Below are positions 25,173 to 37,800 of a stretch of 64,000 nt of DNA, piece after piece. Origin of the DNA: Elysia crispata (lineage: Eukaryota; Mollusca; Gastropoda; Plakobranchidae); contig JAWDGP010006848.1 in the NCBI GenBank assembly GCA_033675545.1, positions 977,501 through 1,041,500 of the forward strand. The letters run 5' to 3'. The notes beneath the pieces are model-generated. The model made no database searches. It was not told the DNA's origin and saw nothing but the letters and a program-made list of their open reading frames with translations. A program made the translations under genes and the position numbers. The stretch's first letter is position 1. Each line of letters starts with the position of its first letter.

Positions 25173-26222
25173 TAACTCCTAGTAGAGATGGAACAAAAAA
25201 GACGCACACACTTGGAAGGCAATTTGGTAATCACAGAGGACCCAAAAGAACGCGTGTGCATCTGCAAATAGTATAATACAAAAGCTAGAAAGGATCAAGT
25301 ACACAATTTGTAACTATGGCACAGAAAGAAAAGAAACAATAAACTAGTAATTTGACGTACAGTGTTTCGCCCAACGCGACTTTGTAAAAATAATATTATA
25401 GGAGAAAGTGACATTCAATTAGATCTATTTTATACAATGTTGAAAGAGTTGGGCTCAGTATAGACTAATGACAATTTGTAATGTCCCTAGTCTATACTGA
25501 TGAAGCCAATTTTTAGGCGAAACGTTTAAATTGTAAATGTAAAGTTTTACTCCTTGTCCATATAAGTCCAAGTTGGGAGATTGTTTATACCTTAAATTAT
25601 TTTATTCCATCTTTCACACGTGCATACAACGGATCCTTGGACTTAAATGAGTTGTGCCAAAGAGTTTTATTTTGTTTTATATTCTATAACTTCGAGAAAT
25701 AAATAAGAAATTGCAAATGGTATTTGTCATCGTGCTCATGATGAAGCGAGGGTAGATGAGTGAGAGTTAAGGAGGGGAGATGTAAAATGATTCTTTTCTA
25801 CAGGTACCCATTGCATAACTTTTTTTTTCGTTTCATTATGACTAAAAATATTGAGAAACGATCCTTGAAAGCTGCAGATGATAGTGAACTAATTAAAATA
25901 ATAGTTCTGTTCCGAATTAGGAAGAAATCTACTTCTGGTTTCACGGTCCGTTTCTTCACTATAACGAAACAGTTTGAAATTTTAGACCGGCTGTTGGTTT
26001 TTGTGTCGAGCCGTCCTCAACAAGCTCAGAAAGATTTTGTGCTGTTACTACTTTTTCTGAACAATTCACACTTCAAGTTCAAGCCCAATTAAGCTTATCC
26101 TAGTTTTGTGTCTTGACTACCATTTCCGGGTTACAGATCGCTTACAACTTAGAGCAACAAAATAACATAGCTCTGCGTAGCTCGCAGAATGATCTAATTT
26201 AGTTCACAGCTGTACGACTGTG

Positions 26223-26397
26223 ATGGCCACCCCAATGAACTATGATGATGGGGAAAAAGTGTTGTTGTCAACTGTTTTACAGTATCAAAGCAAGCTAGCG
26301 AACGTATTTTTGACCCCGACACAATTGATTGTTGAAACGAGTTTTAAACCTCGATCTCATGATGATACCCTTGATGCACGCTTAGCTCCAAGTTCAG
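26223..26397 (+). CDS. CERK: CERK exon 1 (PH region)
   Basis: 58 codons plus one base: starts MATPMNYDDGEKVLLSTVLQ and continues YQSKLANVFLTPTQLIVE. Phase-1 donor GTAGAT. Joined by phase and fit to PTTIVIDLKEV in exon 2. The first exon is the least conserved part, hence slightly lower confidence. Confidence 0.85.
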
Positions 26398-28833
26398 GTA
26401 GATACTAAACATTTAGCCTTTTAGGCATTCCTTTGTCATCATTACGCAGCGACAAAGAACTTTTACATAAGATTAGATTCGATCTGAATATACGATCTAG
26501 ATCTAGATATTTCTAATCTAATGTTAGAAGCACAATTGTACCGTTGATTACTAATGTAACTATGTAACCAGTGGAGCCAATTCCAAAATCGTGAGTTTTA
26601 GTTGTTAGAATACCAACTCGAGATCTCTATCATCATCTAAGTGTAAAACAAAATAATAAAAAGCCCCTTGATCATACTGTCACATTGTTTAGATCTATAG
26701 ATACAGAGTGTTTACAAGTCTTGCAGAACTCTTCATAGACTTGTTGGATTAAAATTTAGCCCTATAGACCTTTTGAAACACTTACACAGAATTAATAACT
26801 TCATAAATATCGAGATATATAGGGGCCTAGAGCTTACAATTGTCATAGATATTAAAATGATTTAGTCTTTTTTTAAATAAATAAATTAAAAAAAAAAAAA
26901 CAACTTTGGACCGTTAAGTTATGAGCACCCCAGATTTAATCATTATCATGAATGTTTATAGCCTAATTTTATCAAACTACTCTGTCAGGAATTTTGAGCT
27001 TTAGAGATTTAAAAGTTTTGTGAAGTTAAAATATTTACTCAACTCTTTTGTTAAAGAGAATGAACTCAATTTACATGTTATTATGCACAGTTAAATGCCT
27101 ACATTTTTATTTTTTCTGTTGGTCAATTTTTATAAATTGACCAAAGATCCAATGAATCTCTTTAATTTAATAACTGTTTGAGTAAAGTTACTAAAAATTA
27201 ATATCTCTAATAAGTTAATGACTGTAGTAAATAAAAACTGTTATATTTTCATTGACTTTTCACATGATCAGTTAATAGATACCTCACACCAAAAGCACAG
27301 TTTTGACCGAAGGTCATTTTTGTCTTTTGTTATTTTTCGTTATCATATAAAACCAATTTAGACTTCTAACACTTCCAATTACTTTCCCATAACAAGGGAT
27401 TGCCCAGGATTTATCAAGAAAGAAAAAAGTGTCGACAGTCAAAGCCTCCATGAAAAATCCATTTTAAAAACTTTCATTATTGGTACAGAAAAATATAAAA
27501 TGTAAAATATTATTTATGATATGTACAGTAGACAGGAAGCATGAAAATACTGCTTTTATTCAAACTAAACTATAAATCAAACCTTACTCTTGGTTTATAT
27601 ATTTGTTTCTGTTATGAGAGTTAAATTCTTTGGCTCAATTTGTTTATATTTGTAGAGAGGAATTCTTTGACACAGCAGTTAATTTTTTTCTTGAGGAAAC
27701 TTATTTGCAAGGTAAAAATAATAAATTAACAGTTAACTTCTTGTCACAGTCTTATTTAAGCTAAATTGAAAATCTAACTGCATTTATTTTATGATAGGAT
27801 AGGATGAACTTGATACTAGTGGAGAATCTTAGGATGAAAGATTGTGCAGCTATTTACTCTTATAAATGACATTGCACTAAATAGTTTTTATAATAATTCC
27901 TTGTATGTTTTTACACATTTTTGTTGGGATATATTTAACCCCTCGGACATGAATAATTCCTTGCACTTAAGTTAATTGCTGGTTGGTGTGTGAAAAGTAA
28001 TAGCACTGGTACAGGTCTTAGTCTTGCAAAGATCAATGATCATCTCCAGACATGCATTTGTGAAATCAATTCTCATGAAAATAAGGTGTAATTTCAAACA
28101 AATAAAATTGCATTTTTAAGAGTAGAGGTTTTGAAATTTTTCTAAGTGAAAAAATATTTCTCTTGCCTCTTATGATGCTTTGCATGAAATAAATCATTAA
28201 ATATCCTATATAATGTTTTTGGTTAACGATGTACATCTTTTGATTTGAATCCTTGTTTTAAATTTTTTTTTGTATTATTTCACAACCTCTCTGTCACCAC
28301 AAAAAATTTCTCTTCTAAATGATAGTGACCACAAAAAAGATATATGATGTATATTAGGGGAAAGTAATCTAGATTGAAATATTAAAAATAAGTTAATTTT
28401 TTACAAGAAAGAAAAGCTATCACTACTCTTTACTTTACTAAACATTACAACTTATATCAACTGTTTTTTTTTTGTAAATTTTACTATCATTAACAAGTAT
28501 GCACTTTTCCCTCCATCATCTCACCATCAACATCATCATCATCATCATCACCATACCACCACCACCATCAACATCATCAGCAAACACAGCCCCATCATCA
28601 ATTTTGCTGTTGATTTTTCTGTCCATCTTGCTATTATCGTTCTTATCATTACGGTCATTTGTTATAATTGTCACCATCACGGCCATTGTTACGAATATTT
28701 CGATTGATATTATTCACACTCTTCTTCTTCATCTTCTTCTTCTTAATATTATTATTTGTATCATTATCTTGATCACCATTATCGGTGGTAGCTTCGGATT
28801 AGCAACAGTGGTGGTAGTAGTGGTAGTAGTAGT

Positions 28834-28883
<50 letters not shown>

Positions 28884-31800
28884 AAGTTGTAGAAATAATA
28901 GAATAAAACAACAAATACTTAAATATAATGCACAAGATCATCTTGTGTGAAAGACTGAAATGGAAAAAAGAGACAGTTCAAAATTTCCCTGAAGTTTGAG
29001 AGAGAGAGAGAGAGAAAGGAGGGGGGTGGGGGGGGGGTAGGTGTGTGTGTGTGTGCAAGGGAGAGGGTGATTGAGTGAGTAAGTAAGTTCTGCTCTGCAA
29101 GAGTATACATTGGTGTGAAATTTGTGGTAAGAAAGGAAATGTTATTAGTTCTGCTTGGCCTTGTGATTACTGAACCAAAACACAGGGCTAAAACATATTC
29201 GCTATGGTTTTTTATCATCATTTACAAAGCTATTAAAACGAAACATTTTCTATGTGAAATACAATTGCTTTACTGATTTCATTGTCCTTGAGTTTAAGTT
29301 GGTGACTGGTTTAAATTTTTTTACCCTTAACAATCGTATTCATCAAAAATTATGTCATTTTATCAGTATAAATTTTCAACATAATCTGAGTGGAAATTTA
29401 TGTCTTTCAGCCTTTAGTTGTAGGTATAGACATAAATAATGAATATATCAAAGGTTCAAGAGGTCGGTACCTTCCATCTTATACTTTTACCTGACTGAAA
29501 TAAAACAGCAAGTTTTTCTTTTTTGTTTCAGTGATTTTCATTTGACAGTTTTACAGTTTTCTTTTGGGGCAATAATCAGGTTGCTGGTGCATTAATTTCA
29601 TTCTTGACATGAAGAATAAACGGATAGTTTTAAAAAAGTTGAAGTAAAATGTAAAAAAGTACAAACAATATGTTTTACAAACAATTAAAAAAAATATTAA
29701 AGAAAAATTTCTAGAACAACTGCACCTATTTCCTGACCTAAGTTATTTTCTGTGTCAGTGTCTGTATTGAAGAAGATGATTATTTGTAGCACTTCATCTT
29801 TGCTTATTTGCATCATCCTGTGGGTCTTTTTTGATAGGGTGCAGAAAATATACGAAGTAATAAATTTGGACAAAATATTTATGATTCACCCACTTTTCTG
29901 ACACCCTATAAAATTTCTCCCCACCTGTAACAGTAATGCAGTGTCTTCCAAATTATACTTTTCAGTTGTTTTTTCCTGTTTATACATCCTTTTACAATGT
30001 TTGCAGACATTTCTATTCATTTCAGTTTTCCTTTACCAAGTTCTCTTACTCTGCAAAGCTTTATTACTTATATTTCACATCCAAAAATTTCACATTTCTT
30101 TAGCTTTTACTTCTGTTGAGAAATGACCACTGGATCTTCATGCCGGATTTAATAATGCATCAAAACTTTACTATGCTTCAATATTCTTTTAATCTAACTT
30201 CACTTTTTCTTGAAACTTACATGTAATACAGATATTGGTTTTTTGTTTGTTTGTTTGGTTTTTTTTTTTGAGCTATGAAACTATTTCAGTAATTATAATT
30301 TTTTCATAAAAAATCTGCCGTTCTTTTTTTTTTTAATTTAAAAAAATATTGTCGCAGACAATGTATATACAATAAACATGCACTATTATTTGGGTAGCAT
30401 TGACTATCAATTATTTTTTTATGATGAATAATCAAACAGTCTTATGATCCTGCCCAGACAAGTTGTTACACATTTGTGTTTTATGCAAGGACAAATGCTG
30501 AAGATAGTCATAAAATCAATGGTGACTCAGGAGTTCGGTATAATTAATATAGTCTTAGTTAATAAGACTTTATTGACAACGAAAACTGCAGTAGATTACA
30601 CTGCCTCATCATTACACAATGACCTCAGCTTGCCTTCTTGTCTTTATCTTATATAATATATATAACCTTTTTTCACCCTACCTTCTGCATCTTGTTGTTT
30701 TGTTTTAAGTCAAAAGCACTCGCTACATTCTTTTATATTCTCAAAACAGTCAAAAAAGACTAGAATAAAATGGGTTTTTTTTTTTGTCTCTTTGTTTAAT
30801 ATTTAGAATAATTCAGTAGCCTGAACTTGTATTTTATTTTCATCAAGCTAAGTAGATTGTTGATTCATCAGTCTTAGAGTTAGTGAATAATAAGTAAAGG
30901 AACCTCATAATCATTGATTTGCATCTTTGTTTCCAACAAAATGCATTAATGCTTATTATAGTATTAGCCCTAATAAGTTGCGCTTACAAAATTAACTGAA
31001 ACAGTTTTATGAGATCTCTTAAAGGAAATAAAAGGATTGAAAAAGAAAAGAAAATGATATGTCTTCATTTCAAATTCTGATACAGAACAAACTTACACAG
31101 GCATGTCTAAATTTCAGTGCTGAGATCACTTGACAAGATAATGAAGAATTGCCTAGATCAAATCCAATAGTGTGGTAACTAGTGGAGGGGAAAGATCCCA
31201 TCTAGCTAGCCTTATCTGCGACATGACAGAAACATAACAATGCTAGGGCTACATAGATCTCAGTGTCTTTACAGATTTATTGCATCTTTGGCTAAAAATA
31301 ATCCGACTTATTCCTCAGTTGCATGCAATAGTTGAGGTTCAAAAAAGGTTAGTCACTTGAAGAGGATTAAGGTCCAGTGTCGACAAAAACATAATAAATC
31401 TGTGATCCTCAATGGATTTTGCACATGATTTCCCCAATATAAAACTGGGAAGGATAAATTACTGAGCGAATTAAAGTGAAAGTGTTAAATTGCAGAATTG
31501 CACTATCTTATTTTTTTTTATAGGTCCAACTACCATTGTTATAGATTTGAAGGAAGTGTTTGCTGCTCGGCCAGAGCGTAGAGTGTCCTTTAAATCAACA
31601 AGATTTCGATTTAAAGGTGGCCAAAAGCCTGGTCTTTTATCAGAGGAACAGTCAGAGGGCACAAATGCTTTTTCACTGTACCAGATAAAGGTAAATTTCT
31701 TTCCAAAATTAACAATGTGTGAATTTTTTAGCAAAAACTTTTTTAAAATTTATTTTCCTAATCTTTATTTTAACGGTACATTCCAAAAACTCACATCAGT

Positions 31801-34800
31801 TTTTATGATAATGGTGACTTCACATTACATAAGAAGACTTTAAAAATTAATTCCAGCAGATTCAAATGGCATAATTTAATTAAAAGTCTAAACAAAATTT
31901 TTTAACTTCGCTCGACCACCTCAATTATGTAAAATATGCTATTCCTTTTGTCTACCAGAGAGTTTCAAAACATAGATGGCGGCACAAGAGTGCCCTGTTT
32001 GTATGCAGGGATTATGGAACTTGTCAAATTTGGTTGAACAAAATTGAAGAGCAACTAAAAAATCCAGGTTGTTATCTACTCAAAATTCTGGCAGTCTATA
32101 ACTTACTCTCTTTATGATAAAATGTAAATAGTAAGAAGGAATTTTAGGTAGTTCCAAATTTTTTGTGTCTGCAGCTTTAATTTAATGGAAGAGCAAGAGG
32201 ATTTAAGCCCCTTATATCTTCAAATAAATTTTTTTGCCTCATGTTTTTATGAATTCAACAAAATTGATGAAGAATTGAGTTAAAAGTGTGTAATAATGAT
32301 TTTCCTTATTTTTATATGAAACAGATTTTTTCATTTTATTAATAACAAATTTACATTTGAAAAAAAGAAATAATCACATACCAGTGAATAATATTTATTG
32401 TGTTGAAGTTTCAATACTACAGAAAGATTTGATTAATTGTTTTATATTGATGTTTGATTACAGGTTAGGTTTCTTTAAGGAGGCCTAAAGCAAATTTTTT
32501 TCTGACTTCTGTACCAGTTCTCAAACTGTCATGTAAGAAAAATTAAACTGTTCCCTCAGAATGGAAGAGACCAAAGCGCCTTCTGGTTTTTGTCAACCCC
32601 TACGGTGGGAAGAAAAGAGCACCTAAAATCTTCAATGACAAAGTGAGGCCACTTTTTGAGCTGGCAGGAATATACTCTGAAGTCATAAGTAAGTGATCAT
32701 TATTTCAAAATAATACAGTTTGAAATATAGTTCAAGTGCTAAGTTGGATTTTAGTTTAGTGGTTTGATTTTCAATTTGCTTTTAAATGTGTTTTTTTTTT
32801 AATTGGAGTGTTTGTTTTACCTTTTTTTCAAATTTTATTATGATGATGAAATACTGACTGCTTTGGGTTTTTTTTTATTCTGGCAGATCAATGATAGCTT
32901 ACTTTTAATTGGATAGTGCGAAGGATTTCATTATTTATCATCGAAATTTTATAACAACTTAAGAAAAGATAAGCAAACAAAGCAAAACAAAAGAGTTATC
33001 ATTACCAGGCATCCTTAGTGGTGTTCAGTGTTATGGAAAGGGTTTTAATTTGGTATGCATTGAAAATTTTACCCCTTTAACTCATGATTCATAACCAAGT
33101 GTATATGACTGGACACAAGTAAAAAGTAATTGCTTATTTTCTCTGAAATCCATAAAGGCTTTGTCAAGATAAATATGGTATATTGGCTTACTAATTGTGT
33201 GAGGGCAGAGCACTTGTCTCATCAATATTATCTCTTTACTAATTCTTAGCAGATTAAACCTTGTCTGCATGATGACTTATTTTCTGTATATTTCAACAAA
33301 GGCTCAATTTGTTAGACCAAAGATGTCCTGCTATATACAAGACTAGTAAAAAAAAATTATGTAAATCCAGTGTGTGTGTGTTTGAGAGAGCATATCTATT
33401 ACTTATCGTATAAACATACAGACATGACGATGATGATGTTTGAATTTTTATGAATAATATTTAATATCAATCCAAAATTTCAATTGTTTTCTTCAAGGTC
33501 TGAATAATGATTGAAAATAATTTCTGTGGTTGTGTGATGGTCTAATCCATTTCTTTTTTTTCCCAGTTACCAAAAGGCAGTACCATGCAAGAGATGTTGT
33601 GTATGACTATGATCTCAAAACCATCGATGGGTGAGATTTTATTTGTGTGGAAACATTCTTTATCACAACTTTTGAAATATTAAAGAAACCTGAACTATTA
33701 TGGATTTTGAGACTCATTTAAGTATGCTCCATCTCTTAAAGTTATTGTACTATGGCGATTTTCAAAAAGGTCGGCATCATTGTACTAGTTTTAAGAATAG
33801 ACAACCTTGACTTCTTATTATTTAATGTCTTGATTTCATTGCTGCCCTATTTTTTTTTTTTTCAAAGGAACTGAAAGATCTTTTTTTTGTTCCTTGGTTG
33901 ATCTGATTGGAAAATTTATGCCCTTTACTCTTCCTGGTTAATGCCTCTCTACATTTAAAGTGAGCTACTAAAACATTGCCATTGGTTGTCCCTTTTAGCC
34001 TTGTATGTGTCGGAGGTGATGGGACATTCTCTGAACTTCTGAACGGACTGCTTGACAGGACCAACTCAGAAGCGAACATTGAGCAAACATTTCGACACAA
34101 GCCTATCAGTCCATCAATACGTATTGGCATTATTCCAGCAGGTAAAGTCTTGAATTCAATAGTTTTAAAGACCTTGTTTCGATTGCATACTATGTGAATT
34201 AATTTTTCTTCTTTTTTTAATTTAGCATAACTTTAACAGATTCAGCAAATTTTTTACACTGCAAATGCTCAAATTTTTTAAATAATTAGCAAATTTCTTG
34301 ATGGAAAGTAAAAAATTAATATTTCAGAAGTGACAGACTTTGTTTTTCAACTCAAATTATGTTACCCCTATATATACAAGAAAAGGAAAGATGAATATTT
34401 ATGAACAGTCAAAAGTAACAACTACTACCTTTCCCCTACCTTTCCCGCCCTCTCTTTCAAATCTGCCCTATGTGAAAATAAGATTCAAATAAAGGGACGT
34501 TTATTTTCTACTGGGTGATAGAGAGCATCATTAGCCGATGCAATAAACTTGGATTAAAATAATGTGAAAAAAATCAAAACAATTTTTTATAGATTGAAGC
34601 ATTTTTTCTTCATGAAAGTTTTTAAAAATCTACAAATACAAATTCATTCTTGACTCTTAGCACTTTTAAAATGAGGATTTTTAAAAAAAATTTTCATGAA
34701 TGTGGATATTGAGAAAGAAGTTGTAGCCTGCATTTGGGATCTTTTTTGTCAGCTCTATTCATATGTGTGATTCCATTTATTTTCCAGTTCAAATATAAAT

Positions 34801-37800
34801 TAGTCAAGACAAACAGTTACCATGTAAATGAATTTAAATTGCATTGTAGAATAAGCTGCAGCAATTATAAGGTGGTCTCCAAACCAAGCCCAATGACTAG
34901 TTGGACAAGTTGAACTTTTCATATTGTCTTAAAGTCCAATCAATTCCCTGCATAAAACAGTTAAAAAATTTTTCAAACATCCTAATATTTAACTGAGATA
35001 CAACTTAAAATCTAGCACAAGGTTGAGGAACAAGAAACTGAGAACAACGTTTTTAAATTTAAGGACAGCTTTCATACACAGGTGCAGGTATTTTCACAAA
35101 AACATACACGCACAAAAAGATATTCAAATTGCTTTTGGGCTTTGAAGCTTTTTGATATGATAGAAAAACAGATGATTCTTTATGAGAAAATAAAAAAGTG
35201 AGCAACAATGAAAATTGATTTTTTAAGCATGAAGCCCTATAGCTCAAAACAATATTTGCCAACATGAGCCTACAAATCTCAGGCTACCTCACAATTATGT
35301 TCACAAATAAACTGGAGCAGCCCGCAATTCAGTTGAGGTATATTGAATGCAGTCCATATTTTTTAAGAACAAAAAAAAATGATCATTCGATAATAAAATA
35401 ATTAGTCTTTTGGGACTAATATAGATAGGTGAGATCTTATTATGTTAATCATTCAAGATGTCAAGCAATGACAAATCCTTGATTCAATTTTGTGCAAAGA
35501 GCTCTAGTTCAGTTTTGGATGAGTCAGAATCTTCAGGTTTTTTGTCGAGCTATTCATACTTTTAGAAATGATTCACTTTTCTGTCAAGCTGAAGTTATGT
35601 CATAAGTCTTGGTTAAATTTGAAATTCAGAGAGTTCTTAATGTAGATATGATATTAGCTAAGCAGCAATACTATTCTCCGAAGCACAGGTATGTCTGTTG
35701 AGATCCATGAAAGCACAGTCACAGTTTCATTAAAAATTTACAGATAATTTATCTATTTTTGATCATGAATGATATTCTTATAGTTAAGATTTTCATTCAA
35801 AATCTTTTTACTTCAAACCTATTTCTTTAAAAATTTTTTTCTTTCAGTGTCGAATCATAATTTAATTATTTATAAATAATACAATTTTGCAAACACATAT
35901 AGTCAGATTAGTTACTTTAAATATTATGTAAAGATAATCTGTTATCGAGCACGGATTGCTGCACTAGATTGTCTTTAGATTGTCCTGTTTGCCAAATTTC
36001 CCATCAGTTTGTTCCATTACCAATTTTTGTTTGTCCTTGCCTTTGTTTCATATGCAATATTTTTTTTGTGGATGGTAAGCTTTCTTAACCTTAAATGTGT
36101 AAAATGAGACGTTTTACAGCAGAGAAAATTTTATTAAATGTAATTTTCTTGAAGCAAATTTGAAATTTATGCTTTTTATGCAGCTATAATTTCTATCATA
36201 TTGTTTCAGAAGTAAAATTAAATAGCGACAATTTCAAGCCTTCTTGAAGAGTGGCATTTTCCGAAGAACTCATCTTCCTCAAAATGTTTCATTTTGTGGC
36301 GTTGCTACACAAATAGTTTATTGATGTAAGAATTGCCTTTTATTCTTATGATTTTTCTTTTTCAGGTTCCACTGATGCTGTTGTTTGTTCCATGGTAGGA
36401 AATAATGATCCAGTCACCTCAGCTCTTCAAATTGTCTTAGGTAAAACACCAAGTAGAATATTTCACATTTATTTCTTTGTATGTTATTGGCCATTTCCCA
36501 AATTTAAAATAACATTTATATGAAGAAATATTATCATGAAAGAACAAAACTAAAAATCTGGAACATTGAGCTGCCTGCTCTCTCACCCACCCCTTTTAAT
36601 AGTGTGAGATGCTTTCTTAAGTTTAGTAGTATAATTCAGCGTCATTGGCAGGGAGTTAATTTCTATACCAACTATTTGCCACTGAAAAGCAACAATGGTG
36701 GACAAACCATGAATGTTTCACTTTCGAAATCACTTTGTAATGCAAGGGAAATAACCCAAAGAAAAGATTGGAACAGTTTTTGTATCAGTACTTTCCCGTT
36801 TTATGTAGAAAAATTGTGACGAAATAAGCCTGTCAATTTGGCAGGCCATAGGCATTGAAGAGGTTAAACATAGCTTTTAACCTTATAATTGCCAGGCCAT
36901 AGGCATTGAAGAGATTAAATATAGCTTTGAACCTTATAATTGAGGTGTTTTAAATTTTTTAATAAAATTCTTTTGAAAGGAAAGTTGTAAGATTTTTAAA
37001 TGACAGAAACAAACATCTGAATCTGGACTGAGCGACATTAAATTCAAACAATATTCCTTTGATTATATCTTTTTTTCCCTGTATGCTTTCATAGGTGACT
37101 CCATTGGGCTAGATGTGACTGCTCTGTACAAGAAAGAAGAATTTCTTAAATATACACTCACCATGTCTAGCTATGGTTACTACGGTGATCTGCTCAAAGA
37201 CAGTGAGAACCTGAGGTGGATGGGACCCCAGCGGTACACTTACTCAGGTCAGGAAGGCTTCTTACTGAAATTAGTGCTTTCATCCATTTTACATTTTTTG
37301 TCAGTAATCACTTGTATTGTAGAGAAACATTTGGAAAAGTGGGGGTGCCTAATAGAAACGGGAGAATGTCTCCTTGTCATGATGTATAAGTTGTGATTAA
37401 AGAAATTATTAGTTCTGTGATGTAGTGATTTTTTTTTATATTGCAGTGAATTATGTGAAAATCAGAACAATCTCAGTTAAAAAATGAACGATTGTAAGGG
37501 AAAAACATTTATGACAACACATTACTTCATGTTTTGTTTAAGACTCTTAAGAGAGACGGACAACATGTTGAACACTTAAGAAACACAATGGCTCATTCTT
37601 ACAGGCTTCACTTTGGGCCATATCAGACCTCTGCTTCTCTAAAAACAAGATAATATCATCAGACCCAAAAGAGTTAATCAATCTGCAGATTTAGAGCTAT
37701 AATTTTTATATAATTTTAGTGGGTGACAGATACTTATCAATAATTACTGGCACGTCTTGGTTTTGATCTGTCATATTGCACTAGGGCTTGTAGTGTGCTT

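Larger units (their letters stand above)
26398..31523. other. CERK intron 1
   Basis: 5.1 kb. Holds a perfect 11-bp hairpin (27119-27144), an ATC/GTA triplet-rich stretch (28510-28882) and a purine/G-rich plus GT patch (28998-29055). I see no coding exon in it. Confidence 0.6.

Noticed and set aside
26220-26222. GTG as the CERK start codon
   Set aside because: An ATG follows immediately at 26223 in the same frame and is the normal eukaryotic start.
28499-28906. 135-residue frame
   Set aside because: Isoleucine/valine-rich translation of ATC and GTA repeats in CERK intron 1.
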